In this document: one piece after another, positions 17,021-27,446 of the stretch
How the letters are laid out: each line of letters opens with the position of its first letter
Position numbering within the stretch: position 1 is the first letter of the stretch
Assembly: GCA_003281605.1 (NCBI GenBank)
Contig: QCBM01000003.1
Location: forward strand, 62,001-126,000
Direction of reading: 5' to 3'
From: Prochlorococcus sp. AG-347-I06
GTDB lineage: Bacteria; Cyanobacteriota; Cyanobacteriia; PCC-6307; Cyanobiaceae
Length of the DNA: 64,000 nucleotides
Notes under the pieces: generated by a model
Told to the model about the DNA's origin: nothing
What the model saw: only the letters and a program-made list of their open reading frames with translations
Databases searched by the model: none
Translations under genes and position numbers: made by a program

Positions 17021-18643
17021 TTGAAACTTAAACTTCTTGAAAAATTTAGACAAGTTCAAATGCATTCATTTTTAAAAAATAATGTTTTTTCAATTTCTTT
17101 TGGGACTAGTCTAAGTAAATTAGCTGGATGTATAAGACAAATATTTATAGCAGCTGCTTTTGGGGTTGGTGTAACATACGACGCGTTTAATTATGCATAT
17201 ATAATTCCCGGTTTTTTGCTAATAATCATCGGGGGTATTAATGGTCCATTACATAACGCAGTCGTTGCAGTTTTAACTCCGCTTAACAAAAAGAATGGAG
17301 GGATTGTTTTAACTCAAGTAGGCATAAAACTTTCAATATTATTATCAATTTTAGCCATATTGATTTACTCGAATTCCAATTTATTAATTGATTTATTAGC
17401 CCCGAATTTAAGTTACGAAGCTAAATCTATTGCCACTTACCAATTAAAAATACTTACACCTTGCATCCCTCTATCTGGCTTCATAGGTTTAAGCTTTGGC
17501 GCCTTAAATTCACAAAGAAAATTCTTTTTATCAAGTATAAGTCCAGCAATAACAAGCTTAACCATTATTTTTTTTATTTTATTTAGTTGGATTTTCAACC
17601 AAGAAAATACATCTCCTAATTTCTTTACTTATTCGGGATTACTGGCATTTGCAACTTTGACAGGAACTTTAATTCAGTTCGTTGTTCAAATTTGGGAAAT
17701 AAATAAAATTGGTCTCTTGAGATTAAAGTCAAAGTTCAATTTATTTAATGATGAAGAGAGGAGGATTTTCAAACTAATTATTCCAGCATCTATCTCATCA
17801 GGTCTAAGTCAAATTAATGTTTTTATCGATATGTTTTTCGCTTCAAGTTTTCAAGGCGCTGCATCTGGACTAGCTTACGGAAACTTTCTTATACAAGCCC
17901 CCTTAGGTATATTATCTAACTCCTTGATTCTGCCATTACTTCCAAAATTTTCTAAATTTAGAAGTGAAAATGACGAAAGAGGGCTCCAAAAACAATTGAT
18001 ATCTGGGATAGAGTACTGTTTCTTGACAGCTATTTTTTTTACCGGATTTTTCATAACATTCAATAATCAAATCGTACAATTAGCTTTTCAAAGAGGATCT
18101 TTTGATTATTCAGCAACTTTAAAAGTAAAGAATATATTAATTGCTTATGCAGTTGGCATACCCTTTTATCTTTATAGAGATTTATTAGTAAGAACTTACT
18201 ATTCAATAGAAAAAACAAACTTCCCTTTCAAGTCATCATTAGTAGGGATAGTATTAAATATTTTTTTTGATTGGTTTTTAATTGGTGCTCCAATTAATAA
18301 TTTTGGAAATCTTTCTCCATATAATTTTGGAGTTGTAGGAATAATTTTATCTTCAGTAATAGTCAACTTTATAGTTTGTATTTTTCTTTCTTTTAATCTG
18401 CGCAATGAAAATATCATTTTGCCTAACTTGGAATTATTGAGGAAGATTAGCCTCATGTCACTAGCAGCATTTATAGACTGCTCACTTAGTCTTACTATTC
18501 TGAAAACTACGAATAAATTCAATTCAAATCTCACGGAATTTTTATTACTAATATTTGGAACTCTAACTTTTTTTGTAATTTATTATTTACTTACAAAATG
18601 CTTAAAAGTAAATAAATTTCAAGTTTCAAAAAAAAGGATTTAG
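17021..18643 (+). CDS. murJ: lipid II flippase MurJ (MviN)
   Basis: MurJ moves lipid II across the plasma membrane for peptidoglycan synthesis. The 540 residues contain about 14 hydrophobic spans. The N-terminus is NNVFSISFGTSLSKLAGCIRQ, whose Arg-containing motif is typical of MurJ. The frame opens with TTG at 17021. An in-frame ATG at 17060 would give a start thirteen residues later, close to the usual family N-terminus, and may be the true one. No neighbouring cell-wall genes. Confidence 0.92.
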   Translation: MKLKLLEKFRQVQMHSFLKNNVFSISFGTSLSKLAGCIRQIFIAAAFGVGVTYDAFNYAYIIPGFLLIIIGGINGPLHNAVVAVLTPLNKKNGGIVLTQVGIKLSILLSILAILIYSNSNLLIDLLAPNLSYEAKSIATYQLKILTPCIPLSGFIGLSFGALNSQRKFFLSSISPAITSLTIIFFILFSWIFNQENTSPNFFTYSGLLAFATLTGTLIQFVVQIWEINKIGLLRLKSKFNLFNDEERRIFKLIIPASISSGLSQINVFIDMFFASSFQGAASGLAYGNFLIQAPLGILSNSLILPLLPKFSKFRSENDERGLQKQLISGIEYCFLTAIFFTGFFITFNNQIVQLAFQRGSFDYSATLKVKNILIAYAVGIPFYLYRDLLVRTYYSIEKTNFPFKSSLVGIVLNIFFDWFLIGAPINNFGNLSPYNFGVVGIILSSVIVNFIVCIFLSFNLRNENIILPNLELLRKISLMSLAAFIDCSLSLTILKTTNKFNSNLTEFLLLIFGTLTFFVIYYLLTKCLKVNKFQVSKKRI

Positions 18644-18646
18644 TTT

Positions 18647-18931
18647 TTAAAAAAAACTTTCCAAAATCTCCTCTAATTCTAGAATTTGTGCGTAAGTTAT
18701 TAAATTAATCAGTGGAATACTATTAACACCATCCCCTACCTTTACATTTATTGCTTTCAAACTTAATTTTGCAGCCTCCAATGGGCCTTGATCTTTATTG
18801 CTTATACATTCAATAGCAAGATGCCTAGCTAGGCCAGCGTCTCCAAGATACAAATTCCACTTTTCTATTTTGATAAAAACCTTTTCGGAAATAACATTTT
18901 CTAGATCACTTATACGTATCTGAGAGTCCAT
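18647..18931 (-). CDS. conserved cyanobacterial protein, DUF3181-like
   Basis: A 94-residue soluble protein with no cysteine-rich or catalytic motif; its one Cys is in IECISNK. The segment IEKWNLYLGDAGLARHLA recalls the cyanobacterial DUF3181 family. No function is known. It lies 14 bases downstream of the small membrane protein at 18946-19197 on the same strand, so the two are probably co-transcribed. It converges with murJ, with three bases between the two stops. Confidence 0.65.
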   Translation of the reverse strand: MDSQIRISDLENVISEKVFIKIEKWNLYLGDAGLARHLAIECISNKDQGPLEAAKLSLKAINVKVGDGVNSIPLINLITYAQILELEEILESFF

Positions 18932-18945
18932 AAATTTAAATTTAT

Positions 18946-19197
18946 TTAAGTTGATTGTTTTGAAGTATCTTTAGGTTTTTTTATAATTACGAAAAGTAAA
19001 TGGGAGGCCAAAATAATTGACCAGACAATTGCAAAATTATTAAAAAAGCCGATTTCATATTTAATCTCTTTTAAAAGCCACGTGCCACTTACAATCGCAG
19101 TGAATATCATGCAGTGAATGACAAAATTTACTATTCGAGAAAAATGTTTATAGATAGGATCTTCTAAATCACCATTTCCGTACCACTTTATAGGCAT
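18946..19197 (-). CDS. small two-span membrane protein, conserved hypothetical
   Basis: An 83-residue protein. A soluble start (MPIKWYGNGDLEDPIYKHFSR) is followed by two hydrophobic segments at about 24-44 and 54-72 and a basic tail (IIKKPKDTSKQ). I do not recognise a named family. The layout (amphipathic head, helical hairpin) is common in small thylakoid or plasma-membrane proteins. It precedes the DUF3181-like gene. Coding potential is supported by its tight spacing with that gene and a clean ATG start. Confidence 0.6.
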   Translation of the reverse strand: MPIKWYGNGDLEDPIYKHFSRIVNFVIHCMIFTAIVSGTWLLKEIKYEIGFFNNFAIVWSIILASHLLFVIIKKPKDTSKQST

Positions 19198-19283
19198 ATT
19201 AATAATATTATTGTTAATAATAGATATTTTACCCGAAATCTAGTTGACTAAGAGACCCTGAAACAGAGATATTACATAATTAT

Positions 19284-19357
19284 GCGCCTGTAGCTCAGTG
19301 GATTAGAGCACCTGACTACGGATCAGGGTGTCGGGAGTTCGAATCTCTCCAGGCGCG
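19284..19357 (+). tRNA. tRNA-Arg (ACG anticodon)
   Basis: The acceptor stem GCGCCTG (19284-19290) pairs with CAGGCGC (19350-19356), followed by discriminator G. The D arm is TAGCTCAGTGGATTAGAGCA. The anticodon arm is CCTGA-CTACGGA-TCAGG, giving ACG, which is converted to ICG by TadA for CGU/CGC/CGA codons. The T arm is GGGAG-TTCGAAT-CTCTC or one register away. It sits 78 bases upstream of glyA on the same strand. Confidence 0.95.
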
Positions 19358-19434
19358 TTTAAAATTCTGAAATATTCTTTTTATATTTTTCTAAAAAATA
19401 TCGTCTATATTATGGTTATTACTTTTCAAATTCA

Positions 19435-20706
19435 ATGAATATCCTTCAAAATCTTAAAGAAAGTGATCCAGTAATATCAAATTTTATCAATTCTGAAAAA
19501 AATAGGCAGGAAACTCATCTTGAGTTAATCGCAAGCGAAAATTTCGCATCAATTGCCGTTATGCAGGCTCAAGGTTCCGTTCTTACAAATAAATACGCCG
19601 AGGGATTACCTCAAAAAAGATATTACGGGGGATGTGAATTTGTTGATGAAATCGAAGAATTAGCTATTCAGAGAGCCAAAAAATTATTTAATGCAAATTG
19701 GGCCAATGTTCAACCCCATAGTGGAGCGCAGGCAAATGCTGCTGTTTTCCTAAGTTTACTTAAACCTGGCGACACAATCATGGGGATGGATTTATCTCAT
19801 GGTGGACACCTAACTCATGGATCTCCAGTAAATATGAGTGGTAAGTGGTTCAATGCAGTTCATTATGGTGTGAATAAAGACACTAGTGAATTAAATTTTG
19901 ATGAAATAAGAGAGATAGCACTTGAAACAAAACCAAAATTGATCATATGCGGATATTCTGCTTATCCAAGAACAATCGATTTTGAATCATTTAGAAATAT
20001 TGCAGATGAAGTTGGTGCTTTCTTAATGGCTGATATTGCACATATTGCTGGTCTTGTAGCAAGTAAACTTCACCCAAATCCAATACCCTATTGTGATGTG
20101 GTAACTACAACTACTCATAAAACATTAAGAGGGCCTAGAGGGGGGCTTATCTTATGTAAAGATGCAGAATTTGGAAAGAAATTTGATAAATCTGTTTTCC
20201 CTGGAACTCAGGGTGGTCCCCTCGAACACATAATTGCCGCAAAAGCAGTTGCGTTTGGAGAAGCCTTGCAGCCAGATTTCGTTAATTATTCCCAACAAGT
20301 AATAAAAAATGCAAAAGTTCTAGCTTCAACTTTAATAAATAGAGGTATCAATATCGTTAGTGGAGGCACTGATAACCATATTGTTTTACTAGATTTAAGA
20401 AGTATCAATATGACTGGTAAAATTGCCGACTTGCTAGTAAGTGAAGTGAATATCACTGCGAATAAAAATACCGTTCCATTTGACCCTGAATCACCTTTTG
20501 TAACTAGCGGACTAAGGTTGGGAACTGCTGCTTTAACTACTAGAGGCTTTAATGAGGATGCTTTTGCTGAAGTTGGAGAAATTATTGCTGATAGATTACT
20601 TAACCCAAACGATTCACTGATTGAAAGTCAATGTAAAGAAAGAGTATTAACCTTATGTAATCGTTTTCCTCTTTATGAAGGCAAACTTGAAGCATCAATT
20701 AAATGA
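19435..20706 (+). CDS. glyA: serine hydroxymethyltransferase
   Basis: GlyA converts serine and tetrahydrofolate to glycine and 5,10-methylene-THF, supplying one-carbon units to purH and thyX, also in this window. The 423-residue PLP enzyme shows the cofactor lysine at Lys229 in [14 protein letters not shown], plus the N-terminal [10 protein letters not shown] motif and the GGHLTHG loop. The ATG at 19435 gives a normal N-terminus. Its stop overlaps the cinA start (ATGA), so the two are translationally coupled. Confidence 0.97.
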   Translation: MNILQNLKESDPVISNFINSEKNRQETHLELIASENFASIAVMQAQGSVLTNKYAEGLPQKRYYGGCEFVDEIEELAIQRAKKLFNANWANVQPHSGAQANAAVFLSLLKPGDTIMGMDLSHGGHLTHGSPVNMSGKWFNAVHYGVNKDTSELNFDEIREIALETKPKLIICGYSAYPRTIDFESFRNIADEVGAFLMADIAHIAGLVASKLHPNPIPYCDVVTTTTHKTLRGPRGGLILCKDAEFGKKFDKSVFPGTQGGPLEHIIAAKAVAFGEALQPDFVNYSQQVIKNAKVLASTLINRGINIVSGGTDNHIVLLDLRSINMTGKIADLLVSEVNITANKNTVPFDPESPFVTSGLRLGTAALTTRGFNEDAFAEVGEIIADRLLNPNDSLIESQCKERVLTLCNRFPLYEGKLEASIK

Positions 20707-21977
20707 GTCCTAACTCCAAGGGAGTTGAAATTCTTTCTATTGGAACAGAGCTACTCTTAGGAAATATTATAAATACAAATGCTCAATGGATTTCTGAACA
20801 GTTATCTCAATTAGGCTTAAATCACTTTAGGCAATCAACTGTAGGTGATAATTGTGATCGAATTATAAAAGTAATTCAAGAAATATCGAAAAGGAGTAAT
20901 CTTCTAATTACAACTGGTGGCTTGGGGCCTACCCCAGATGACTTAACTACTGAAGCAATAGCCAAATCTTTTAATGTATCTCTTTATGAGAGACCGGACT
21001 TATGGGATGAAATTAAACAAAAACTGCCAAACTCAAAACTCCAGGACGATTCATCTAGCTTAAGGAAACAATGTCTCTTCCCAAAAAATGCTCAAATAAT
21101 TAATAACCCTAGGGGCACTGCCCCAGGAATGATTTGGGAACCAATAAAAGGATTTACTATTCTCACTTTCCCTGGAGTACCTAGTGAAATGAAAACTATG
21201 TGGGAAGAAACTGCTTTTGAATTCATTAAAAGCAAATTTTCAGATACTTATTCCTTTTTTTCAAATACCCTTAAATTTGCAGGTATTGGAGAATCTAGTG
21301 TTGCGGAAAAAATTAACGATATATTAAATCTTAAAAATCCGACAGTTGCTCCATATGCCAACTTAGGAGAAGTTAAACTCAGAATCACAGCTAGAGCAAA
21401 GAATGAGGTTGAAGCTAAGAATATTATTAAACCTGTAAAAGAAAAATTAAAACAAGAGTTTTCTAAATTTATTTTTGGAGAGGATAATGATACTCTTCCA
21501 AGCATTTTAATAAAAGAATTAACCAAGAGGAAACAAACTATTGTTTTTGCTGAATCCTGTACCGGAGGCCTGCTATCTGCATCACTAACGTCAATATCTG
21601 GCTCATCTCTAGTTTTTAAAGGTAGTATTGTTTCCTACAGTAATGAGCTTAAACATTCATTATTAGATATTTCTGAAGAAGAGCTTACAAAATATGGAGC
21701 TGTTTCTGAAGAAGTTTGTGAGGCTATGGTAATTAATGTCAAAGAGAAATTAAGAGCAGATTGGGCAATATCAATCAGTGGAATAGCTGGTCCTAACGGA
21801 GGCAGTCAAGATAAACCAGTTGGACTTGTTTATATTTCAATTTCAGGACCGAACAATTATGTAACTACTATAAAAAAACAATTTAACTCAACCCGAAATA
21901 GACTTGAAATTCAAACACTAAGTGTAAATGTGTGTTTGAACAGCCTTAGATTAATCCTATTATCGAATAGTAAGTAA
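20703..21977 (+). CDS. cinA: CinA-like protein (MoCF domain plus nicotinamide-nucleotide amidase domain)
   Basis: A 424-residue protein. The N-terminal molybdopterin-binding-like (COG1058) domain has [12 protein letters not shown] and [13 protein letters not shown], linked to NAD or ADP-ribose pyrophosphatase activity. The C-terminal CinA domain (about 270-424) has [20 protein letters not shown], the nicotinamide mononucleotide deamidase core with its serine. Both domains appear intact, suggesting a role in salvage of pyridine nucleotides. It overlaps glyA by four bases and is followed after 15 bases by leuC. Confidence 0.9.
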   Translation: MSPNSKGVEILSIGTELLLGNIINTNAQWISEQLSQLGLNHFRQSTVGDNCDRIIKVIQEISKRSNLLITTGGLGPTPDDLTTEAIAKSFNVSLYERPDLWDEIKQKLPNSKLQDDSSSLRKQCLFPKNAQIINNPRGTAPGMIWEPIKGFTILTFPGVPSEMKTMWEETAFEFIKSKFSDTYSFFSNTLKFAGIGESSVAEKINDILNLKNPTVAPYANLGEVKLRITARAKNEVEAKNIIKPVKEKLKQEFSKFIFGEDNDTLPSILIKELTKRKQTIVFAESCTGGLLSASLTSISGSSLVFKGSIVSYSNELKHSLLDISEEELTKYGAVSEEVCEAMVINVKEKLRADWAISISGIAGPNGGSQDKPVGLVYISISGPNNYVTTIKKQFNSTRNRLEIQTLSVNVCLNSLRLILLSNSK

Positions 21978-21992
21978 CTTTTTTTTTACAAA

Positions 21993-23396
21993 TTGAGTAA
22001 AGATACCTTATTTGATAAAGTTTGGGATTTACACAAAGTTTCCAGTCTTCCTGGTGGCTCAGATCAAATCTTTATTGGTCTTCACCTCATCCATGAAGTA
22101 ACAAGTCCTCAAGCTTTTGGCGCTTTAAAAGACAAAAGTTTAAAAGTAAAATTCCCTTGTAGGACTGTCGCTACTGTTGATCATATTGTGCCAACGGATA
22201 ATCAAAGCAGACCTTTCAAAGATAATCTTGCCGAGCAAATGATAGAAACACTTGAAAAGAACTGCATAGAACATAAGATAAGATTTTTTAATATTGGCAG
22301 TGGAAATCAGGGTATAGTTCATGTAGTAGCTCCAGAATTGGGGCTAACCCAGCCGGGTATGACAATCGCTTGTGGAGATTCTCATACTTCAACTCATGGA
22401 GCTTTTGGTTCTATTGCTTTTGGTATAGGTACAAGCCAAGTAAGAGATGTTCTTGCTACCCAAACCATAGCAATGAACAAATTGAAAGTAAGGCAGATTT
22501 GGTGTGAAAATAAATTATCCAATGGGGTCTATGCTAAAGATTTAGTTCTTCATATTATCAATAAACTTGGTGTAAAGGCTGGAGTAGGTTTTGCATATGA
22601 GTTCGCAGGACCCGCAATCGATTCATTATCAATGGAAGAGAGAATGACAATATGCAATATGTCTATTGAAGGTGGGGCGAGATGCGGCTACATAAATCCT
22701 GATGAAAAAACTTTTAGTTACATTAAAAATAAATTATGTGCGCCGAAACATGAGAATTGGGATGAAGCACTCTTATGGTGGAAATCATTAAAAAGCGATG
22801 CAAATTCTATTTATGATGCTGTAACTAAAATTGATGCTTCAAAAGTAGAACCAACCGTAACCTGGGGAATTACTCCTGGTCAAAGTGTAGGTATCAATCA
22901 AAAGATCCCTCTTTTAAAAGAATTGTCCCCAGATGACCAATTTGTTGCTGAAGAAGCTTTTGAATATATGGGTTTCAAGCCAGGTCAGTCAATTAAGGAT
23001 ACTCCCATTGATGTTTGTTTCATAGGCAGTTGCACCAATGGAAGAATCAGTGACTTAAGAGTTGCTGCTAGAGTAATAAAAGACAAAAAAGTATCTCAGA
23101 ATATAAAAGCATTTGTAGTACCGGGATCTGAGAAAGTAGCTAAAGAAGCAAAAATAGAAGGACTTGATAAAATTTTCCTGGATGCAGGTTTTCAATGGAG
23201 AGAACCAGGCTGCTCAATGTGTTTAGCAATGAATTCAGATAAGTTAATAGGTAATCAAGTGAGTGCTAGTTCTAGTAATAGAAATTTCAAAGGAAGGCAA
23301 GGATCCCCAACTGGTAGGACATTATTAATGAGTCCCGCGATGGTTGCTGCTGCTGCAATATCAGGAAAAGTTACAGACATAAGAGATTTTATGTGA
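21993..23396 (+). CDS. leuC: 3-isopropylmalate dehydratase, large subunit
   Basis: LeuC pairs with LeuD to isomerise 2- to 3-isopropylmalate in leucine synthesis. The 467 residues include [12 protein letters not shown] and the 4Fe-4S cysteines in IGSCTNGR and PGCSMC. The start codon is TTG (21993), giving [16 protein letters not shown], the usual N-terminus. The stop overlaps the leuD start by four bases, matching the 1:1 complex. The adjacent glyA and cinA are probably in the same transcript. Confidence 0.97.
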   Translation: MSKDTLFDKVWDLHKVSSLPGGSDQIFIGLHLIHEVTSPQAFGALKDKSLKVKFPCRTVATVDHIVPTDNQSRPFKDNLAEQMIETLEKNCIEHKIRFFNIGSGNQGIVHVVAPELGLTQPGMTIACGDSHTSTHGAFGSIAFGIGTSQVRDVLATQTIAMNKLKVRQIWCENKLSNGVYAKDLVLHIINKLGVKAGVGFAYEFAGPAIDSLSMEERMTICNMSIEGGARCGYINPDEKTFSYIKNKLCAPKHENWDEALLWWKSLKSDANSIYDAVTKIDASKVEPTVTWGITPGQSVGINQKIPLLKELSPDDQFVAEEAFEYMGFKPGQSIKDTPIDVCFIGSCTNGRISDLRVAARVIKDKKVSQNIKAFVVPGSEKVAKEAKIEGLDKIFLDAGFQWREPGCSMCLAMNSDKLIGNQVSASSSNRNFKGRQGSPTGRTLLMSPAMVAAAAISGKVTDIRDFM

Positions 23397-24037
23397 AAAT
23401 GATCAAAAAGTTTCAAGCCCCAGTAGGGCCAATATCAAAAATAGTAGGTAAATCGATAGTATTAATTGGTGATGACATTGATACCGATCGAATTATTCCA
23501 GCTCGTTTTTTAAAATGTGTAAATTTCGATAATTTAGGACAATCCGTTTTTGAAGACGATAGAAAAAATCTTAAAGGTAAACATCCTTTTGATTTGGCAT
23601 CGAATAAAGGATCCTCAATACTTATTGTTAATAGTAATTTTGGATGCGGATCCAGCAGAGAACATGCACCCCAAGCACTACTTAGGTGGGGAATAAGAGC
23701 GATAATTGGAGAAAGTTTTGCAGAAATTTTCTATTGCAATTGTATCGCTATTGGAATACCATGTTTCACACTCCCAAAAACATTGGTTAAAAATATACAA
23801 GAAAATAAAAATATAAATAATTCCCTATGTGAAATAGACATTAATAAATCAACCTTAAAATCTACTTTTTTTAATTTTGATTTAGAAATAAAGATTTCTT
23901 CGAAAAATATGTTTTTGTCTGGGGAGTGGGATGCAACCTCAACACTCCTCGCGAATAAAAAACTAATTGAAAAAAAAATAAATGATCTTCCATACACAAA
24001 ATTTAATCAATCCAATGAATTATTCGAAACCATATAG
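23393..24037 (+). CDS. leuD: 3-isopropylmalate dehydratase, small subunit
   Basis: The small swivel-domain subunit of isopropylmalate isomerase, 214 residues. It shows [15 protein letters not shown] and the [15 protein letters not shown] active-site loop. GTG at 23393 overlaps leuC; the ATG two codons later (23399) is an alternative. The final 18 bases overlap the convergent LptD-like gene. No motif is missing. Confidence 0.96.
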   Translation: MKMIKKFQAPVGPISKIVGKSIVLIGDDIDTDRIIPARFLKCVNFDNLGQSVFEDDRKNLKGKHPFDLASNKGSSILIVNSNFGCGSSREHAPQALLRWGIRAIIGESFAEIFYCNCIAIGIPCFTLPKTLVKNIQENKNINNSLCEIDINKSTLKSTFFNFDLEIKISSKNMFLSGEWDATSTLLANKKLIEKKINDLPYTKFNQSNELFETI

Positions 24038-25999
24038 AGAGAAATTTATTCCTCCAGATTGATTATGTGGTTGATAAAAAACCCCTAATTCATATGATCT
24101 TTTTTTAAAACTTATCGAAATTTTTGAACTTATAAAATCTCCATAATCTTGTGAATTTTTATCAAGATTTAAAGTAGCATCAGTTTTCAAGAGTATCGGT
24201 CCATATAGTTGTTGATCAAAAGCTAAATTTAAAGTAAAAAGATCTGAAATTTGATCGAATTTAAACATGCTTTCACCGCTTTTTAGTTTATAAGAAGGGA
24301 ATAAACTTATTCTTGTATAATCAAAATATTTTTTCTTAAATTCTCCAAAGACAAATTCAGGTCCTGCACCAAATTTAATATACTTTTGATGGTTGCCATC
24401 TTCATAGAGTGAATATAAAGCAGCTAATTTTGTATTAATATTAATGCCTTGCTTAACTGGCTTAAAAATATAAACAAATGAATCGTCAACAAATTTGTTT
24501 TTAGGTTCTTTAATTTTTAGAGGAAACTTTTGATCTAATGAATAGAAAATACTACCTTTAAAACTAGTTACTAAATTTTTACTATTTAAATCTTCACCTT
24601 TAAAGTTTCCCACCCCAAACTTTATTTTCTCAGTTTTGGTAATTCCATTTGTTTCCCAAGTATTTGTTTTTCCTATTTCTGAGCCGTAACCTAGATACAC
24701 TTCGGCTTCTCCTATTGAACCATTCCAAATCCTATCTCTATAAACCCCATATAAACTTGTAAGCCATTTTGAATCTAAAAAGTCAATATCCCTGCTTAAA
24801 TTAAATTTAAACCTTGAAGCATATGGAAACTTTCTCATATCAAACGAATTAAGTTTCTTTGAAATTTTAAGATCCCACTTATTCAATTTTCCAATAATCT
24901 GAGAGTCTAAAGAAAAATAATCAGACAAATAGGTATCTCTTTTTTCTTTATCAGCTATTATAGATTTTCCCTCACCAACAAAACTATTTGTGTAATTCTG
25001 GATTGATCTTTGTATCAAAAATTGGGGCTCTAAATTGAGTTTAAATTCGTCAGTTAATTTTATTGGATCTAATCTTTTGCCTAAAAAATAACCATCCTTA
25101 TCTAAATTATCAAAACCTAAAAACCATTTAGGTTGAAGACCAAATAAATAGCCCTGTTCGGAATCCCTTATTGTTCTATTTCCAAACCAAAAAGGTATTG
25201 AAATCTTATCTTCTAAAACCAAAAAGTTTATTGACGTTTTAATTTCTAAACTATCATTTCCTGGAATTATTTTGAGGTTATTAATTACAAAATTAATTTG
25301 ATCTGATTCAAGCAAATCATTTGTGAAAATTGCTTTACTAGCCAACCATTCGTCATTTTTTACTTTTAGTTCATCTGTATAGAAAATCCAATTATTAACT
25401 CCATCTGGGGTATTTAAGACCCTTGTCTTTTTTATTTTTTGAACAACTATTGGGACATTATCAGAATCGTAAGAAGTAAAATCTAGATTTTTTAAAAGAT
25501 TTTTAGTTTTTATTAAACCTTTCACTTTAGTAAAAGAACCTTGATTATTTTTAAAATCGAAATTAATTTTCTCTGCTCTAAAAACTTGATCTCCAAGGGC
25601 TAAGAAAACATCACCCTCTGCTTCAACAATTCCTTTCGACTTGTCGTAGACAAGAAAATCAGCTTTTAATGTGTTTCCTTTATAATTAGCAATTACATTA
25701 CCCTCAGCATATAAAACAGACTCTTGTTGGAATTGTTTTTCAGATTGTATTTCTAGCTGGAATTTTTCATTTAAATTCCCTTTTAAAGCTATTTCCTTTG
25801 TAAGTTCGAAATTATCTTCAATTTTCCTATCTGAAGAAATATCTTTTAAAACTGATAGATTTGTATTGTTTTTTTTAAAATCATCTACTTGGAAAAAATT
25901 TCTAAAAATAGATGATGAATAAACAGGGTATGAAAAATTGAAAAAGTTAAATAAAAATAAATTTGTAAATATAATTTTACTAAATTTCAAGATCTTCAA
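24020..25999 (-). CDS. LptD/OstA-like outer-membrane protein (DUF3769 type)
   Basis: A 659-residue protein. An N-terminal hydrophobic signal (FTNLFLFNFFNFSYPVYSS) is followed by an OstA/LptA-like jellyroll region (about 85-170: YAEGNVIANYKGNTLKADFLVYD, AEGDVFLALGDQVFRAEKINFD). A long beta-strand-rich C-terminal half, ending FSLYGFE with a terminal aromatic residue, fits an outer-membrane barrel. This is the cyanobacterial LptD-like (DUF3769) pattern, which would place lipopolysaccharide in the outer membrane. It is the last gene behind psbN and psbI on this strand. Confidence 0.8.
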   Translation of the reverse strand: MKILKFSKIIFTNLFLFNFFNFSYPVYSSSIFRNFFQVDDFKKNNTNLSVLKDISSDRKIEDNFELTKEIALKGNLNEKFQLEIQSEKQFQQESVLYAEGNVIANYKGNTLKADFLVYDKSKGIVEAEGDVFLALGDQVFRAEKINFDFKNNQGSFTKVKGLIKTKNLLKNLDFTSYDSDNVPIVVQKIKKTRVLNTPDGVNNWIFYTDELKVKNDEWLASKAIFTNDLLESDQINFVINNLKIIPGNDSLEIKTSINFLVLEDKISIPFWFGNRTIRDSEQGYLFGLQPKWFLGFDNLDKDGYFLGKRLDPIKLTDEFKLNLEPQFLIQRSIQNYTNSFVGEGKSIIADKEKRDTYLSDYFSLDSQIIGKLNKWDLKISKKLNSFDMRKFPYASRFKFNLSRDIDFLDSKWLTSLYGVYRDRIWNGSIGEAEVYLGYGSEIGKTNTWETNGITKTEKIKFGVGNFKGEDLNSKNLVTSFKGSIFYSLDQKFPLKIKEPKNKFVDDSFVYIFKPVKQGININTKLAALYSLYEDGNHQKYIKFGAGPEFVFGEFKKKYFDYTRISLFPSYKLKSGESMFKFDQISDLFTLNLAFDQQLYGPILLKTDATLNLDKNSQDYGDFISSKISISFKKRSYELGVFYQPHNQSGGINFSLYGFE

Positions 26000-26022
26000 T
26001 ATGACTTCCTAGCTTGGGATAT

Positions 26023-26151
26023 TTAATCTTGAGGACTTTCTAAATCTTTTCTATTAGGTGTCCTTGTAGGATCACTTGCCAAGAAGCCGAAAAGAAATAT
26101 TCCAACAAAAAAGAAGACGATAGTGTAAACAGAAATTTTTAGGGCAAGCAT
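26023..26151 (-). CDS. psbI: photosystem II protein I
   Basis: A 42-residue single-span photosystem II subunit, too short for most gene finders. It reads [17 protein letters not shown] and continues to [15 protein letters not shown], the invariant PsbI tail. It binds D1 early in assembly. The ATG at 26151 is the only candidate. It lies between psbN and the LptD-like gene, 23 bases before the latter. Confidence 0.96.
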
Positions 26152-26259
26152 GGAATTACAAGTGCTGACAGATTTATATCTTATTAAATTTATTATTAAA
26201 CTATGGTTAATTGTTTACTTTTTGTATTTTTGGAAAATTTTGAAATACTTTAATGAAGA

Positions 26260-26412
26260 TTAATCGTCATGGTCATCCCAAGGATCAGTAAGCTTTGCAG
26301 CTTTGGGTCCAAATGCAGTCCAAAGACCAAAACCGGTTAAGGCTAGAAGTAATGCCAGAATTGTGACTGCAATGGAGACTGCAGGATCTGGAGCAGATGA
26401 TAAAGTTTGCAT
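26260..26412 (-). CDS. psbN: photosystem II assembly protein PsbN
   Basis: A 50-residue protein reading MQTLSSAPDPAVSIAVTILA, with one membrane span and the terminal AKLTDPWDDHDD. PsbN is not a core subunit; in plants it is needed for photosystem II repair and assembly. It is divergent from psbH, with 78 bases between their starts, as in other cyanobacteria and in plastids. psbI follows on the same strand after 108 bases. Confidence 0.96.
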   Translation of the reverse strand: MQTLSSAPDPAVSIAVTILALLLALTGFGLWTAFGPKAAKLTDPWDDHDD

Positions 26413-26490
26413 CAATTTTGCTAAGTTTGTAAACAATTTATGTATAAGTTCTTATACAATAACGAAATAATATTCGATTTTGTGATTCAA

Positions 26491-26691
26491 ATGGGTCAAA
26501 AAACAGCCTTAGGCAGTCTTCTAAAAGCAATTGGCAATTCAGGTCAAGGAAAAGTAGTACCTGGTTGGGGAGCAGTTCCTGTGATGACTGTCATAGGTCT
26601 ACTTCTACTTGTTTTTTTAGTTATTCTTTTACAGATTTATAACCAATCATTACTACTACAAGGTTTTTCAGTAGATTGGAACGGAAACTAA
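26491..26691 (+). CDS. psbH: photosystem II protein H
   Basis: A 66-residue single-span thylakoid protein ([20 protein letters not shown] onward, ending GFSVDWNGN). PsbH stabilises CP47 and bicarbonate binding at the acceptor side. The correct start is the ATG at 26491. Upstream in-frame codons to 26440 would add an unlikely N-terminus. The gene stands alone, followed by two competing hairpins and then pth. Confidence 0.95.
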
Positions 26692-26707
26692 TTTCCGCAA
26701 TTTTCTC

Positions 26708-26750
26708 AAGAAGTTATTTGGTTCATATAGTTATTTCTAGATAACTTCTT
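26708..26750 (+). other. competing hairpins after psbH
   Basis: AAGAAGTTAT (26708-26717) pairs perfectly with ATAACTTCTT (26741-26750) over a 23-base loop. Within that loop AGTTAT (26729-26734) can instead pair with ATAACT (26741-26746). The two stems exclude each other because they share the 3' arm. A T-rich but interrupted tract follows. It may end psbH transcripts or stabilise the 3' end of the mRNA. Confidence 0.45.
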
Positions 26751-26840
26751 TGAAATTTTATTTTTATTAATTAGTTATAGTTTATATATATATGTATATA
26801 TATTAATAATTCTCAATAAAAAGAGATTTAGAAGTCCACC

Positions 26841-27437
26841 ATGCAAGAAATATATTTAATTGGCCTTGGGAATCCTGGTAAAAAATATTACAACAGTAGA
26901 CACAATATAGGTTTTTTACTGCTTGAAAAACTCTCAAAAAAATATAATTCAAATTTTTTATTAAAAGATAAACTTAAAAGTTCCTGCTCAGAATTTCAAA
27001 TCAATAATTCTACCTTCAGGTTATTTTTACCAAATACGTTTATGAATAACAGTGGTTATGCTGTCCGAGCAATAGTTGATTGGTACAAACTAAACTTAGA
27101 TCAGATTTTCATAATAGTCGATGATAAAGATCTTCCCCTTGGAAAAATAAGATTTAGAAGAAAAGGAAGCTCAGGGGGACATAACGGGCTTAAAAGCATC
27201 ATCGAACAATTGCAGACACAAAACTTTAAGAGAATAAGAATTGGTATTGGGTCACCTCCTCTATTAAAAGGAGAAAATAATTTCAATACCATTTCACATG
27301 TATTAGGAAATATTTCTATAGAAGAAAAATTGATATTGGATAAAGTGTATAAGAGAGTAATAGAATCCCTCGAAAACCTAAATATTAAAAAAGAAGATCA
27401 TATAATTAATGAATTAAACTCTTTTAACAAAGATTAA
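26841..27437 (+). CDS. pth: peptidyl-tRNA hydrolase
   Basis: Pth frees tRNA from peptidyl-tRNA dropped by ribosomes. The 198 residues match the bacterial enzyme. The active-site His21 is in NSRHNIGF, the Asn in LPNTFMNNSG, and the Asp in VDDKDLPLGKIR. The DUF3146-like gene starts nine bases later, suggesting co-transcription. The ATG at 26841 begins MQEIYLIGLGNPG, the expected N-terminus. Confidence 0.96.
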   Translation: MQEIYLIGLGNPGKKYYNSRHNIGFLLLEKLSKKYNSNFLLKDKLKSSCSEFQINNSTFRLFLPNTFMNNSGYAVRAIVDWYKLNLDQIFIIVDDKDLPLGKIRFRRKGSSGGHNGLKSIIEQLQTQNFKRIRIGIGSPPLLKGENNFNTISHVLGNISIEEKLILDKVYKRVIESLENLNIKKEDHIINELNSFNKD

Positions 27438-27446
27438 CCTTAAGTA

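Noticed and set aside
18199-18534. 111-codon frame on the minus strand inside murJ
   Set aside because: Antisense to a well-supported gene; lysine/isoleucine-rich pattern typical of shadows in AT-rich DNA.
26783-26804. Alternating TATATA tract before pth
   Set aside because: Simple low-complexity AT repeat; probably promoter-proximal sequence and not a binding site I can name.
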